Assembly (NCBI GenBank): GCA_008081305.1
Contig: VMCP01000207.1
Location: forward strand, 1 to 13,274
DNA: 13,274 nt
Direction of reading: 5' to 3'
Origin: Bacteroidota bacterium
GTDB lineage: Bacteria > Bacteroidota > Bacteroidia > NS11-12g > UBA955
The position numbers were made by a program, and so were the translations under genes. Positions 7,228 through 13,274 of the stretch are shown here, piece by piece. Every line of letters starts with the position of its first letter. Within the stretch, counting starts at the first letter, position 1. The notes under the pieces were generated by a model, which had not been told where the DNA came from, searched no databases, and saw only the letters and a list, made by a program, of their open reading frames with translations.

Positions 7228-8467
7228 CAAGCTAAAAATAAAATGGTTGCTGGGCCTACTTGTGTTGGTCTTGCATATGCCTTTGGATGCACAAACATCT
7301 AGAAAAGCATTAGAGGCTAAACGTAAACGTGTTCAACGTGAACTCGCTCAAAGTCAGCGAATATTAAAATCTACCACAAATAAGAAGAAGGCTACTTTAC
7401 ATCAGTTAAGCACCTTAAAACGAGTCATCAAACAAAGAAAAGAGCTCATCATTAGCCTTGAGAAGGAAATCATTGCTACCGAGGAGGAAATCGTGCGTCA
7501 ACACGAGCAACTCATTCTATTACAGAAAGAGCTCAACAAGGTTAAAGTGCAACTCAATGAAACAGTTAAAAAAGCCTACAAATCTAGAAAAACAGGCAGA
7601 GAACTAGCCTTTGTGTTCTCTTCAAAAAATATCAAACAAGCCTTAAGAAGATGGAAATACCTGCGAAAAGTATCGGATTATCGTCGTTTCCAAATAGCTG
7701 AACTTAAAGATCAACAGACGAAGGTTCAAAACGCTATAAATGCACTGAACAGAATACGTAAAGAGAAATCAGCATTACTTCTTTCCCAAGAAAGGGAAAG
7801 AAAAAAATTAGAAAACGACGAGAAGTCTAAATCAAGATTGGTCAAAAAACTTTCTAAAAAAGAGAGTTCGTTAAATAGCCAAATCAAACAAAAGCAAAGA
7901 CAAATGGCCAAACTAAACGCGGCCATTAAAGCAGCAATTAAACGAGAAATAGAAGCCGAAAGACGTCGCCGAGAAAGAGAAGCAGCAAGAAGAGCGAGAG
8001 CAAAAAAAGAAGGTAAATCAACTTCAAATCGCACACCAGAAGCGGTTAAGCTTAGTTCCGCTTTTGAACGAAATAAGGGTGGATTACCCTGGCCGGTCAA
8101 ACGCGGCTTTGTTTCACAAACTTTTGGTGTTCACAAACATCCAGAATTTAGAAACATAACCCTCCAAAATAACGGAGTAGATATCACCACAAACAAAGGT
8201 GAGTCGGTTTATTCAGTCTTCAATGGTTCTGTTAGTGCCATTTTATCCATACCTGGTCAAGGAGATGCTGTACTTGTTAATCATGGTGACTTTTTCACCG
8301 TTTATTCGAGAATGAAAAGCATTCAGGTTAGGAAGGGACAAAAAATAAAAACCGGACAAAAATTGGGTTCTGTTATGACCGATGAAGAAGATAAATCAAT
8401 CTTACAATTCCAAGTTTGGCAAGGTCAAGAAAAACAAGATCCTCAAAAATGGCTGAAAGGCCGTTAA
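7211..8467 (+). CDS. EnvC-like murein hydrolase activator (degenerate M23/LytM domain)
   Basis: A 418-residue periplasmic protein. A GTG start gives a short cytoplasmic tail, a hydrophobic signal segment WLLGLLVLVL and a likely cleavage near DAQ (26-28). A long coiled coil spans about 30-270 and ends in a very basic Arg/Ala/Glu stretch. The LytM domain occupies about 291-414 (GLPWPVKRGF to DPQKW). Its zinc site is broken: the HxGxD motif reads NNGVD (N320, D324 kept), and the HxH motif reads ILQ (I397, Q399); H358 of NHGDFF remains. Such a domain should not cut peptidoglycan but activate an amidase, as E. coli EnvC does for AmiA/AmiB under FtsEX control. No amidase or ftsEX gene is in the window. 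It overlaps DUF4292 by 17 bp. Confidence 0.9.
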   Translation: MLNYCSKLKIKWLLGLLVLVLHMPLDAQTSRKALEAKRKRVQRELAQSQRILKSTTNKKKATLHQLSTLKRVIKQRKELIISLEKEIIATEEEIVRQHEQLILLQKELNKVKVQLNETVKKAYKSRKTGRELAFVFSSKNIKQALRRWKYLRKVSDYRRFQIAELKDQQTKVQNAINALNRIRKEKSALLLSQERERKKLENDEKSKSRLVKKLSKKESSLNSQIKQKQRQMAKLNAAIKAAIKREIEAERRRREREAARRARAKKEGKSTSNRTPEAVKLSSAFERNKGGLPWPVKRGFVSQTFGVHKHPEFRNITLQNNGVDITTNKGESVYSVFNGSVSAILSIPGQGDAVLVNHGDFFTVYSRMKSIQVRKGQKIKTGQKLGSVMTDEEDKSILQFQVWQGQEKQDPQKWLKGR

Positions 8468-8472
8468 CTTTG
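8465..8472 (+). promoter_or_regulatory. -7 promoter box for the dehydrogenase operon
   Basis: TAACTTTG is an exact TAnnTTTG match. It uses the TAA stop codon of the EnvC-like gene as its first three bases and ends 5 nt before the ATG at 8478. No TTG -33 element is seen at the expected distance, so strength is uncertain. It suggests the dehydrogenase can be transcribed apart from the upstream envelope operon. Confidence 0.55.
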
Positions 8473-8477
8473 CAATC

Positions 8478-9317
8478 ATGAAAGTCATTATTGTTGGTTG
8501 CGGTGTAATGGGTTCAGGCATTGCCATTGCGTCTATTCGTGCGGGATACTCTACAACGCTATACGATTTAAATGAGGATGCCCTGCAAAAGGCAGAATCA
8601 TATATCCATCAACAATTAAAAAAGGCCATAGAAAAAGGAAAGATGAATGATTCTCAAAAAGATGAGGCGCTTTCCAATTTGAGTTTCACAAAAAACTTCA
8701 ATGATTTAGTGGGTGACCTAATTCTTGAAGCGGTCGTGGAAAAGCTCGAGGTTAAACAAAAATTATTTGCAGATTTAGAAAGTCAGAATTCAACGGATTG
8801 TATTTTGGCGACAAACACCTCTTCTATTCCAATTACACAAATTGGAAGAGAGTTAAAACACCCTGAAAGGCTGGTAGGTGTGCATTTCTTCAATCCGGCA
8901 CATATCATGAAATTAGTTGAGATCATTAGTGGAGCGGCCACTGATGATTCCTATGCTCAAAAAGCATTTGATTGGGCCAATTCGTTAGGTAAAAAAGCCG
9001 TACTTGCAAAAGATGCCCCTGGATTTATCGTTAATAGAGTAGCAAGACATTTTTACGTGGAAAGCTTAAAAGCACTGGAAGAAAATGTATGCTCACATGA
9101 AGTAATGGATGAGCTTATGAAAGCCACAGGGTTCAAGATGGGAGCATTTGAATTGATGGACTTGATAGGAGTAGAAACCAATTACTCCGTGACGAGCTCC
9201 ATGTTTGAGCAATTCAACTACGATGCTAAGTTCAGACCAAGTCGCATACAAAAGCAATTGGCCGACGCGGGTTTTCACGGAAGAAAAACCAAACGTGGAT
9301 TTTATCGGTATGATTAG
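8478..9317 (+). CDS. 3-hydroxyacyl-CoA (3-hydroxybutyryl-CoA) dehydrogenase
   Basis: NAD-dependent oxidoreductase of 279 residues interconverting 3-hydroxyacyl-CoA and 3-oxoacyl-CoA, usually in short-chain fatty acid, butyrate or phenylacetate metabolism. The N-terminal Rossmann domain has GCGVMGSGIA (7-16) and the acidic end of the second strand LYDLNEDA. The catalytic dyad is H136 in HFFNP and E148 in KLVEII; TNTSSIPI (112-119) supplies the active-site serine and APGFIVNR (180-187) the conserved Asn186. The C-terminal dimerisation domain is complete, ending HGRKTKRGFYRYD. The length fits the short single-function (Hbd/PaaH-like) family rather than a FadB fusion. The stop overlaps the ATG of the Rieske-like lipoprotein gene by 8 bp. 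Confidence 0.94.
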   Translation: MKVIIVGCGVMGSGIAIASIRAGYSTTLYDLNEDALQKAESYIHQQLKKAIEKGKMNDSQKDEALSNLSFTKNFNDLVGDLILEAVVEKLEVKQKLFADLESQNSTDCILATNTSSIPITQIGRELKHPERLVGVHFFNPAHIMKLVEIISGAATDDSYAQKAFDWANSLGKKAVLAKDAPGFIVNRVARHFYVESLKALEENVCSHEVMDELMKATGFKMGAFELMDLIGVETNYSVTSSMFEQFNYDAKFRPSRIQKQLADAGFHGRKTKRGFYRYD

Positions 9318-9768
9318 ATTTCTAAGAAATACCGCTCTGCTTCTTCTTGGCACGATTAGCCTTTCGGCCTGTGACAAGTCAAGTACCGTTACCGAGAATA
9401 TTCCTCGTGGTTTAGTAAACCTCACCATTGATTTAAATCTCAGCTCGAATCTGCATTTAAACAATGTGGGCACCCATTCCTATTTTAATGGAGGTGTAAA
9501 AGGTGTTCTTGTAATTCACGATTACGACGGAGAATGGTACGCTTTTGAAAGAACCTGTGCCCACGAACCAACAAAGGCATGTTCTCAAATATGGGTAGAC
9601 TCCATCAATATTCAACTGATGTGCGGAAAGTATAATGGAAAAACATTTGAGCCATGCTGTGCCAGTACCTACATGTATTCTGGTTTCCCTACCGCCGGGC
9701 CTGCCGCAGGGAGATTAGCCCAATATTATGTAAGTCGTAATGGTAACCTGATACAGGTACATAATTAA
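9310..9768 (+). CDS. Small lipoprotein with degenerate Rieske-like domain
   Basis: A 152-residue lipoprotein: MIRFLRNTALLLLGTISLSAC with lipobox LSAC (acylated Cys21). I start it at the ATG at 9310, which supplies the signal peptide, rather than at in-frame codons inside the upstream gene. The rest resembles the Rieske [2Fe-2S] fold: the first ligand motif is C83-A-H85 in FERTCAHEP, and GPAAGRLAQYYVSRNGNLIQV (130-150) matches the usual ending GPA...L..Y.V. The second ligand motif (normally CPxHGSxF) aligns with E114-P-C-C117-A-S-T-Y, so its first Cys appears to be Glu and the His to be Cys. Extra cysteines occur at 91, 105 and 116. It may bind a cluster in an altered way, another metal, or none. 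It is coupled to the dehydrogenase gene by an 8-bp overlap. Confidence 0.8.
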   Translation: MIRFLRNTALLLLGTISLSACDKSSTVTENIPRGLVNLTIDLNLSSNLHLNNVGTHSYFNGGVKGVLVIHDYDGEWYAFERTCAHEPTKACSQIWVDSINIQLMCGKYNGKTFEPCCASTYMYSGFPTAGPAAGRLAQYYVSRNGNLIQVHN

Positions 9769-9792
9769 GGACAATCAGTCGGTTATAAATGC

Positions 9793-9822
9793 TTGAAAAG
9801 CCTAGTAAAATGTAGGTTTCAA
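9793..9822 (+). other. Imperfect hairpin after the Rieske-like gene
   Basis: TTGAAA-AG-CCTA and TAGG-TTTCAA can pair as a 10-bp stem with a 2-nt bulge and an 8-nt loop (GTAAAATG). It lies 25 nt after the stop codon, in the 153-bp gap before the ompA-type gene. It lacks an immediate U-run, so a classical intrinsic terminator is doubtful; it could stabilise an mRNA 3' end or be chance in AT-rich DNA. Confidence 0.3.
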
Positions 9823-9870
9823 TGAGTGTTGAAAATTTCTTAAAAAACTTTTTTTTCTTGTAGACTTCGT

Positions 9871-9878
9871 TATATTTG
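9871..9878 (+). promoter_or_regulatory. -7 promoter box for the ompA-type gene
   Basis: TATATTTG is an exact TAnnTTTG match, preceded by a T-rich tract (9849-9858) but no clear TTG at the -33 position. It leaves a leader of roughly 35-40 nt with an AT-rich region and GGGATAAAGT just before the ATG at 9922, in contrast to the very close boxes elsewhere in the window. Confidence 0.55.
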
Positions 9879-9921
9879 TTATCCACTATTTCTATTAACG
9901 TCAACTAAATCGGGATAAAGT

Positions 9922-11577
9922 ATGAATAAAAACTACCTAAAACATCTTTTTACATGCACTATAACTGGCCTTTTTGCTGCCAGTACAATGGCCCAATCTA
10001 CAGGGTCATATGGAATTGAATTTAACGGAGGAATGCGTGAGTACATCGGAGACCTGGGATCTTCTTTGTTCTTCAATCGTGCCCCTATATACCAAGGGGG
10101 TGGTGCAGCCTTTACTTATTCATTGAGTCCTAGCATAGATGCGGTTGCCAACGTTTCTTTTGGTGAAGTTGGTGCTACAGAAAATATCTATGAGTTTGTT
10201 CGTGAGAGAGATATTGTATGGAGAAGCTTCAGAGCACAAACGGGGGATTTAAGCTTTGGTGCTAGATATAAACTAAATAACGGCGTGATCATGTCAGAAT
10301 CAAGCAAATTTGCTCCCTATCTGTACGGAGCCGCTTCTGGTTATTATGTACATTCAACCATGCGTTGGGGTCCACATCCCTACACTGCAGCTGTTAAAAT
10401 TGATCCCGTTTATGGATCCGAGCATCCCGTGCAACAAACCATTACAGATATCGGGTTTGGTTTGCAAGGTGGTATTGGTTTCAAATATTTCTTAACCGAT
10501 GCGCTTGCACTACATTGGCAATACACGTTGACCTATACCTTCAACGACAGATGGGATGGAGCTAACGACTCTGATCCAAATCCACCAAGTGAAGAAAAGC
10601 CGTTGGTTCATAAATTATATCGTACCAACGACGCTTGGGGATACCATGCACTTGGAGTTTCTTACTCACTTGAAGGCGGAATCGGAATGGGAGGCGGTCG
10701 TCGTTTGAGAGACAGTGACGAGGATGGCGTACCTAACAAATTTGATGAGTGTCGTAAAACACTTCCGAAGTATCGTCGTTTTGTGGATAGCGTTGGTTGT
10801 CCTGCAGATAGCGACGGTGATGGAGTATTGGATGCAGATGACGATTGTATGGATAAAGCCGGATTACTTGTATTTAAAGGATGTCCTGATACAGATAAAG
10901 ATAGTATTCCAGATCGTTTAGATAATTGCCCAACAGAAAAAGGACTTCCAGAGTTCAATGGTTGCCCTGATACAGACGGCGATGGTGTAACTGATAAAGA
11001 AGACCGTTGTCCAAAAGTTGCTGGTGTAGCAGCCCTAAAAGGTTGTCCAGACAAAGATGAAGATGGTGTAGCTGATATTGATGATAAGTGTCCAGATGCT
11101 GCAGGTAATATTGATGCTGAAGGTTGTCCTGATACAGATGGTGATGGTGTTTTTGATAACACCGACCGTTGTCCAGATAAAGTTGGAACCGTTGAAACCA
11201 AAGGTTGCCCTGTCATCGAAGAAAAAGTAATCAAGAAAATCGCTTTAGCTGCTAAGGGAATCTACTTTGACAACAACAAAACCACGTTAAAATCTTCTTC
11301 ATTCAAAAACTTAGATAAGTTGATTGATATCTTGAATGAGTATCCTGAAGCATTTGTAGAAGTTCAGGGGCATACCGATGACCGTGGAGACGACGCTGCA
11401 AACATGACCCTAAGTCAAGGTCGTGCAGAGTCTGTGATGGAATACTTGAAAGGAAAAGGTATTGATGAAAGCCGTCTAACTGCAAAGGGATATGGTGAAA
11501 CAATGCCAATAGCGACTAATAAAACGAGAAACGGAAGAAATCAAAATCGTCGTGTAGACTTTAAACTAACCTATTAA
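9922..11577 (+). CDS. OmpA-family outer-membrane protein with TSP3 repeats
   Basis: A 551-residue outer-membrane protein that tethers the outer membrane to peptidoglycan. A signal peptide (1-24, cleavage at MA|Q) is followed by a beta-barrel region (about 25-255) with alternating aromatic strands. Six thrombospondin type 3-like calcium-binding repeats (264-430) of the pattern DxDxDGVxDxxDxCP form a stiff periplasmic linker. The C-terminal OmpA domain (about 440-551) starts at IYFDNN, has GHTDDRG and LSQGRAESV, and ends in NRRVDFKL. D486 and R501 are 15 residues apart, as are the diaminopimelate-binding Asp and Arg of known OmpA domains. Its own promoter and a strong terminator mark it as monocistronic; such proteins are usually abundant. 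Confidence 0.95.
   Translation: MNKNYLKHLFTCTITGLFAASTMAQSTGSYGIEFNGGMREYIGDLGSSLFFNRAPIYQGGGAAFTYSLSPSIDAVANVSFGEVGATENIYEFVRERDIVWRSFRAQTGDLSFGARYKLNNGVIMSESSKFAPYLYGAASGYYVHSTMRWGPHPYTAAVKIDPVYGSEHPVQQTITDIGFGLQGGIGFKYFLTDALALHWQYTLTYTFNDRWDGANDSDPNPPSEEKPLVHKLYRTNDAWGYHALGVSYSLEGGIGMGGGRRLRDSDEDGVPNKFDECRKTLPKYRRFVDSVGCPADSDGDGVLDADDDCMDKAGLLVFKGCPDTDKDSIPDRLDNCPTEKGLPEFNGCPDTDGDGVTDKEDRCPKVAGVAALKGCPDKDEDGVADIDDKCPDAAGNIDAEGCPDTDGDGVFDNTDRCPDKVGTVETKGCPVIEEKVIKKIALAAKGIYFDNNKTTLKSSSFKNLDKLIDILNEYPEAFVEVQGHTDDRGDDAANMTLSQGRAESVMEYLKGKGIDESRLTAKGYGETMPIATNKTRNGRNQNRRVDFKLTY
10711..11211 (+). repeat. Six tandem TSP3-type repeats within the ompA-type gene
   Basis: Six units of about 25-30 codons, each with an Asp-rich calcium-binding start (DSDEDG, DSDGDG, DTDKDS, DTDGDG, DKDEDG, DTDGDG) and a Cys-containing end (mostly GCP). 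Units four to six are closest at the DNA level. Unit three carries DKDSIPD in place of DGDGVxD. The pattern explains the long antisense open frame over this stretch, which is not a gene. Confidence 0.92.
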
Positions 11578-11610
11578 TACATTACACAACAACCAAACAA
11601 ACCATACAAG

Positions 11611-11645
11611 GAGGGAGTATCGTTCGCGAACTCCCTCTTTTTTTT
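11611..11645 (+). terminator. Strong intrinsic terminator after the ompA-type gene
   Basis: GAGGGAGT (11611-11618) pairs perfectly with ACTCCCTC (11630-11637). An inner TCG/CGA stem is closed by a TTCG tetraloop, with one bulged A at 11619. Eight T residues follow (11638-11645). Outer AACCAAA (11591-11597) and TTTGGTT (11643-11649) could extend the stem. It sits 34 nt after the stop codon and separates ompA from the sugar genes. Confidence 0.92.
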
Positions 11646-11659
11646 GGTTTATAAACTGC

Positions 11660-11687
11660 TTGTCTCAAGCCTCATATTGTAACTTTG
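11660..11687 (+). promoter_or_regulatory. Complete Bacteroidota promoter for the acetyltransferase-galE pair
   Basis: A TTG -33 element (11660-11662) and an exact -7 box TAACTTTG (11680-11687) are separated by 17 bp, within the TTG-N17-23-TAnnTTTG consensus described for this phylum. The box ends 4 nt before the ATG at 11692. It is the best promoter in the window and lies just past the ompA terminator. Confidence 0.7.
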
Positions 11688-11691
11688 AAGC

Positions 11692-12273
11692 ATGGCTTTT
11701 TACCAACATAAAACAGCAATCATTGATAATGGCGCGCAAATAGGAGATGGTAGCAAGGTTTGGCATTTTTGCCACATCATGGCCGATACGCAAATTGGAA
11801 AGAATTGCATCTTTGGTCAGAATGTTTTTGTCGCAAATAAAACGACTATCGGCAATGGCGTAAAAGTCCAGAACAACGTTAGTATATACTCCGATGTTCA
11901 TATTGAAGACGATTGTTTTCTCGGACCGAGTATGGTTTTTACCAACGTTATCAATCCACGAGCCTTTATTGAACGTAAATCTGAATATAAAAAGACCATT
12001 CTGCGTAAAGGCTGCAGTGTTGGAGCAAATGCAACCATCGTATGCGGAATTGAGTTAGGTGAATACTGTTTTGTTGGAGCAGGATGTGTGGTTAATAAAG
12101 ATGTCCCTGCATACGCTCTTGTGGTTGGTGTACCGATGAAACAAATCGGATGGATGAGTAAACAAGGAGAAAAACTACATTTTAATAAGGATGGTGTCGC
12201 CCAATGCCCCGCAACAGGTGAGCGATATAAAATGATATCAGATTCAGAAATTAAACTCATAGATGAAGCATAA
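11692..12273 (+). CDS. UDP-amino-sugar N-acetyltransferase, left-handed beta-helix (WbpD/WlbB-like)
   Basis: A 193-residue cytoplasmic enzyme built almost wholly from hexapeptide repeats (IGDGSKVWHFCHIMADTQIG, IGKNCIFGQNVFV and so on). The segment VFTNVINPRAFIERKSEYKK, then GCSVGANATIVCGIELGEY, AYALVVGVP and IGWMSKQGEKLHF, with the Cys-containing tail CPATGERY, is typical of WbpD/WlbB enzymes. Those acetylate the 3-amino group of UDP-2-acetamido-3-amino-2,3-dideoxyglucuronate with acetyl-CoA, for O-antigen or other surface glycans. The exact sugar here is inferred only from family resemblance: the partner dehydrogenase, oxidase and aminotransferase are not in the window. It overlaps the GalE-type gene by 11 bp, so both are expected on one transcript. 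Confidence 0.88.
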   Translation: MAFYQHKTAIIDNGAQIGDGSKVWHFCHIMADTQIGKNCIFGQNVFVANKTTIGNGVKVQNNVSIYSDVHIEDDCFLGPSMVFTNVINPRAFIERKSEYKKTILRKGCSVGANATIVCGIELGEYCFVGAGCVVNKDVPAYALVVGVPMKQIGWMSKQGEKLHFNKDGVAQCPATGERYKMISDSEIKLIDEA

Positions 12274-13270
12274 AATAATTGTAACCGGAGGACTAGGTTT
12301 TATTGGGTCACACACAGTAGTCTGTCTACACGAAGCAGGCTTTGAACCCATTATCATTGACAACCTGAGTAATTCAGAAGCATCAGCTATGGATGGCATT
12401 GAACAACTCATTGGTTATAAACCAATCTGGGCCAATATTGATGTAAATGATAAAGCGGCATTAGGTAATGTAATAAAGGAACATCAACCTCAAGGGGTTA
12501 TTCACTTTGCAGCGTTTAAAGCAGTAGGTGAAAGTGTGGAAAAACCCTTAACCTACTACCGTAATAACGTCGGTGGCCTGATTACCTTAATGGAGGTATT
12601 GAAAGAAGAGAATATTGACAATTTGGTATTCAGCAGTAGCTGTACCGTATACGGAGAACCAGATGAAATACCTGTTAAAGAATCAACCCAAACAAAAATG
12701 GCTGAGTCACCTTATGGTGCAACCAAACAGATAGGAGAGATTATACTTAAGGATAATGCCAACTGGTTAAACACCCAATGTTTAAGGTATTTTAACCCCA
12801 TCGGTGCGCATGAATCAGGTTTCATAGGAGAACTTCCCATCGGGGTGCCCAACAACCTCATCCCCTATCTTACCCAAACCGTAGCCGGAATCAGGAAAGA
12901 ACTCACCGTATTTGGTGATGATTACAACACCACAGATGGTACGTGCATTCGCGACTATATTCATGTTATGGATCTTGCAGAAGCACATGTTTTCGCCATC
13001 AACCGATTGATTAACGGCGAACAAAAAGAACCCTTTGAGGTTTTTAATATTGGTACCGGTAATGGTTCTAGTGTACTAGAGGTAATACAGGCTTTTGAAA
13101 AAGCAAATGGAATACCTGTACCTCATAAAATTGGCCCCAGGAGGGCAGGTGATGTGATTCAAGTCTGGGCGGAAACAACCAAAGTAGAACATGTGCTGGG
13201 TTGGAAAGCCAAACGAACTCTTGAAACCATGTTAAAAGATGCATGGAATTGGCAAACGAAACTCAGCTAA
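12263..13270 (+). CDS. galE: UDP-glucose 4-epimerase (possibly UDP-GlcNAc 4-epimerase)
   Basis: Extended short-chain dehydrogenase of 335 residues, the usual GalE length, inverting C4 of UDP-hexoses with tightly bound NAD. It has TGGLGFIGSH (8-17) for NAD, HFAAFKAVGESV (81-92), SSSCTVYG with S126, the catalytic YGATK (Y151, K155), RYFNPIGAHESG (175-186) and PRRAGD (292-297). The position matching the E. coli substrate-gate residue Tyr299 is Val301. A small residue there, as in the human enzyme (Cys), widens the pocket and often permits UDP-GlcNAc/UDP-GalNAc. The start ATG overlaps the acetyltransferase stop by 11 bp. The gene is complete, ending four bases before the window edge. Confidence 0.94.
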   Translation: MKHKIIVTGGLGFIGSHTVVCLHEAGFEPIIIDNLSNSEASAMDGIEQLIGYKPIWANIDVNDKAALGNVIKEHQPQGVIHFAAFKAVGESVEKPLTYYRNNVGGLITLMEVLKEENIDNLVFSSSCTVYGEPDEIPVKESTQTKMAESPYGATKQIGEIILKDNANWLNTQCLRYFNPIGAHESGFIGELPIGVPNNLIPYLTQTVAGIRKELTVFGDDYNTTDGTCIRDYIHVMDLAEAHVFAINRLINGEQKEPFEVFNIGTGNGSSVLEVIQAFEKANGIPVPHKIGPRRAGDVIQVWAETTKVEHVLGWKAKRTLETMLKDAWNWQTKLS

Positions 13271-13274
13271 GCTT

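Noticed and set aside
7726..8100. Minus-strand open frame of 124 codons rich in Leu/Ser
   Set aside because: Antisense of the Lys/Arg/Glu-rich coiled coil of the EnvC-like gene; no family resemblance and no start signal.
9205..9309. N-terminal extension of the Rieske-like protein beginning inside the dehydrogenase gene
   Set aside because: It would bury the lipoprotein signal peptide 35 residues into the protein; the ATG at 9310 gives a normal signal and lipobox.
10662..11234. Long minus-strand open frame (190 codons, Ser/Pro/Thr-rich)
   Set aside because: It is the antisense of the TSP3 repeats; its low-complexity repeated composition mirrors the Asp-rich codons on the + strand.
11303..11509. 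Minus-strand open frame within the OmpA C-terminal domain
   Set aside because: Antisense shadow of a well-conserved domain; no supporting signal.
11898..12260. Minus-strand open frame of 120 codons across the acetyltransferase gene
   Set aside because: Antisense shadow of the hexapeptide-repeat coding region; no recognisable domain.

Overview
The window looks like a chromosomal segment of a member of the Bacteroidota, probably close to the Flavobacteriales or a related marine or freshwater lineage. The DNA is AT-rich by eye. Several start codons are preceded by the Bacteroidota -7 promoter box (TAnnTTTG). The gene families are typical of the phylum: an OmpA protein with thrombospondin type 3 repeats, a DUF4292 lipoprotein, a WbqC-like protein and an EnvC-like M23 protein with a degenerate active site. 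No mobile element, CRISPR array, tRNA or rRNA was seen. All 13 genes lie on the + strand, and most are packed with short overlaps.

Layout. (1) 2-1288: 3' part of asnS, of an unusual type with a coiled-coil insertion. (2) 1352-2403: folK overlapping a WbqC-like gene. (3) 2444-4334: a flippase overlapping dut. (4) 4407-8467: a tight envelope module of sugar-phosphate nucleotidyltransferase, exported TPR protein, DUF4292 lipoprotein and EnvC-like LytM protein, every junction overlapping. (5) 8478-9768: a 3-hydroxyacyl-CoA dehydrogenase overlapping a small lipoprotein with a degenerate Rieske-like domain. (6) 9922-11577: a monocistronic ompA-type gene with its own promoter and a strong UUCG-loop terminator. 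(7) 11692-13270: an amino-sugar N-acetyltransferase overlapping a GalE-type epimerase, which may begin or belong to a surface-polysaccharide locus that continues past the window.

How they fit together. Most of the window serves the cell envelope: nucleotide-sugar supply (nucleotidyltransferase, N-acetyltransferase, GalE), lipid-linked glycan export (flippase), peptidoglycan remodelling (EnvC-like), possible outer-membrane lipoprotein handling (DUF4292, which resembles the LolA/LolB fold class by inference) and peptidoglycan anchoring (OmpA). Housekeeping genes (asnS, folK, dut, the dehydrogenase) are interleaved.

The signals most worth a second look are these. Four genes have a -7-like box ending only 4-5 nt before the start codon, which predicts leaderless mRNAs, two of them starting at GTG or TTG. 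AsnRS carries a coiled-coil insertion. The Rieske-like lipoprotein appears to have lost half of its cluster ligands. The GalE has a small residue at its substrate-gate position. I found no clear unknown defence or mobile system here.
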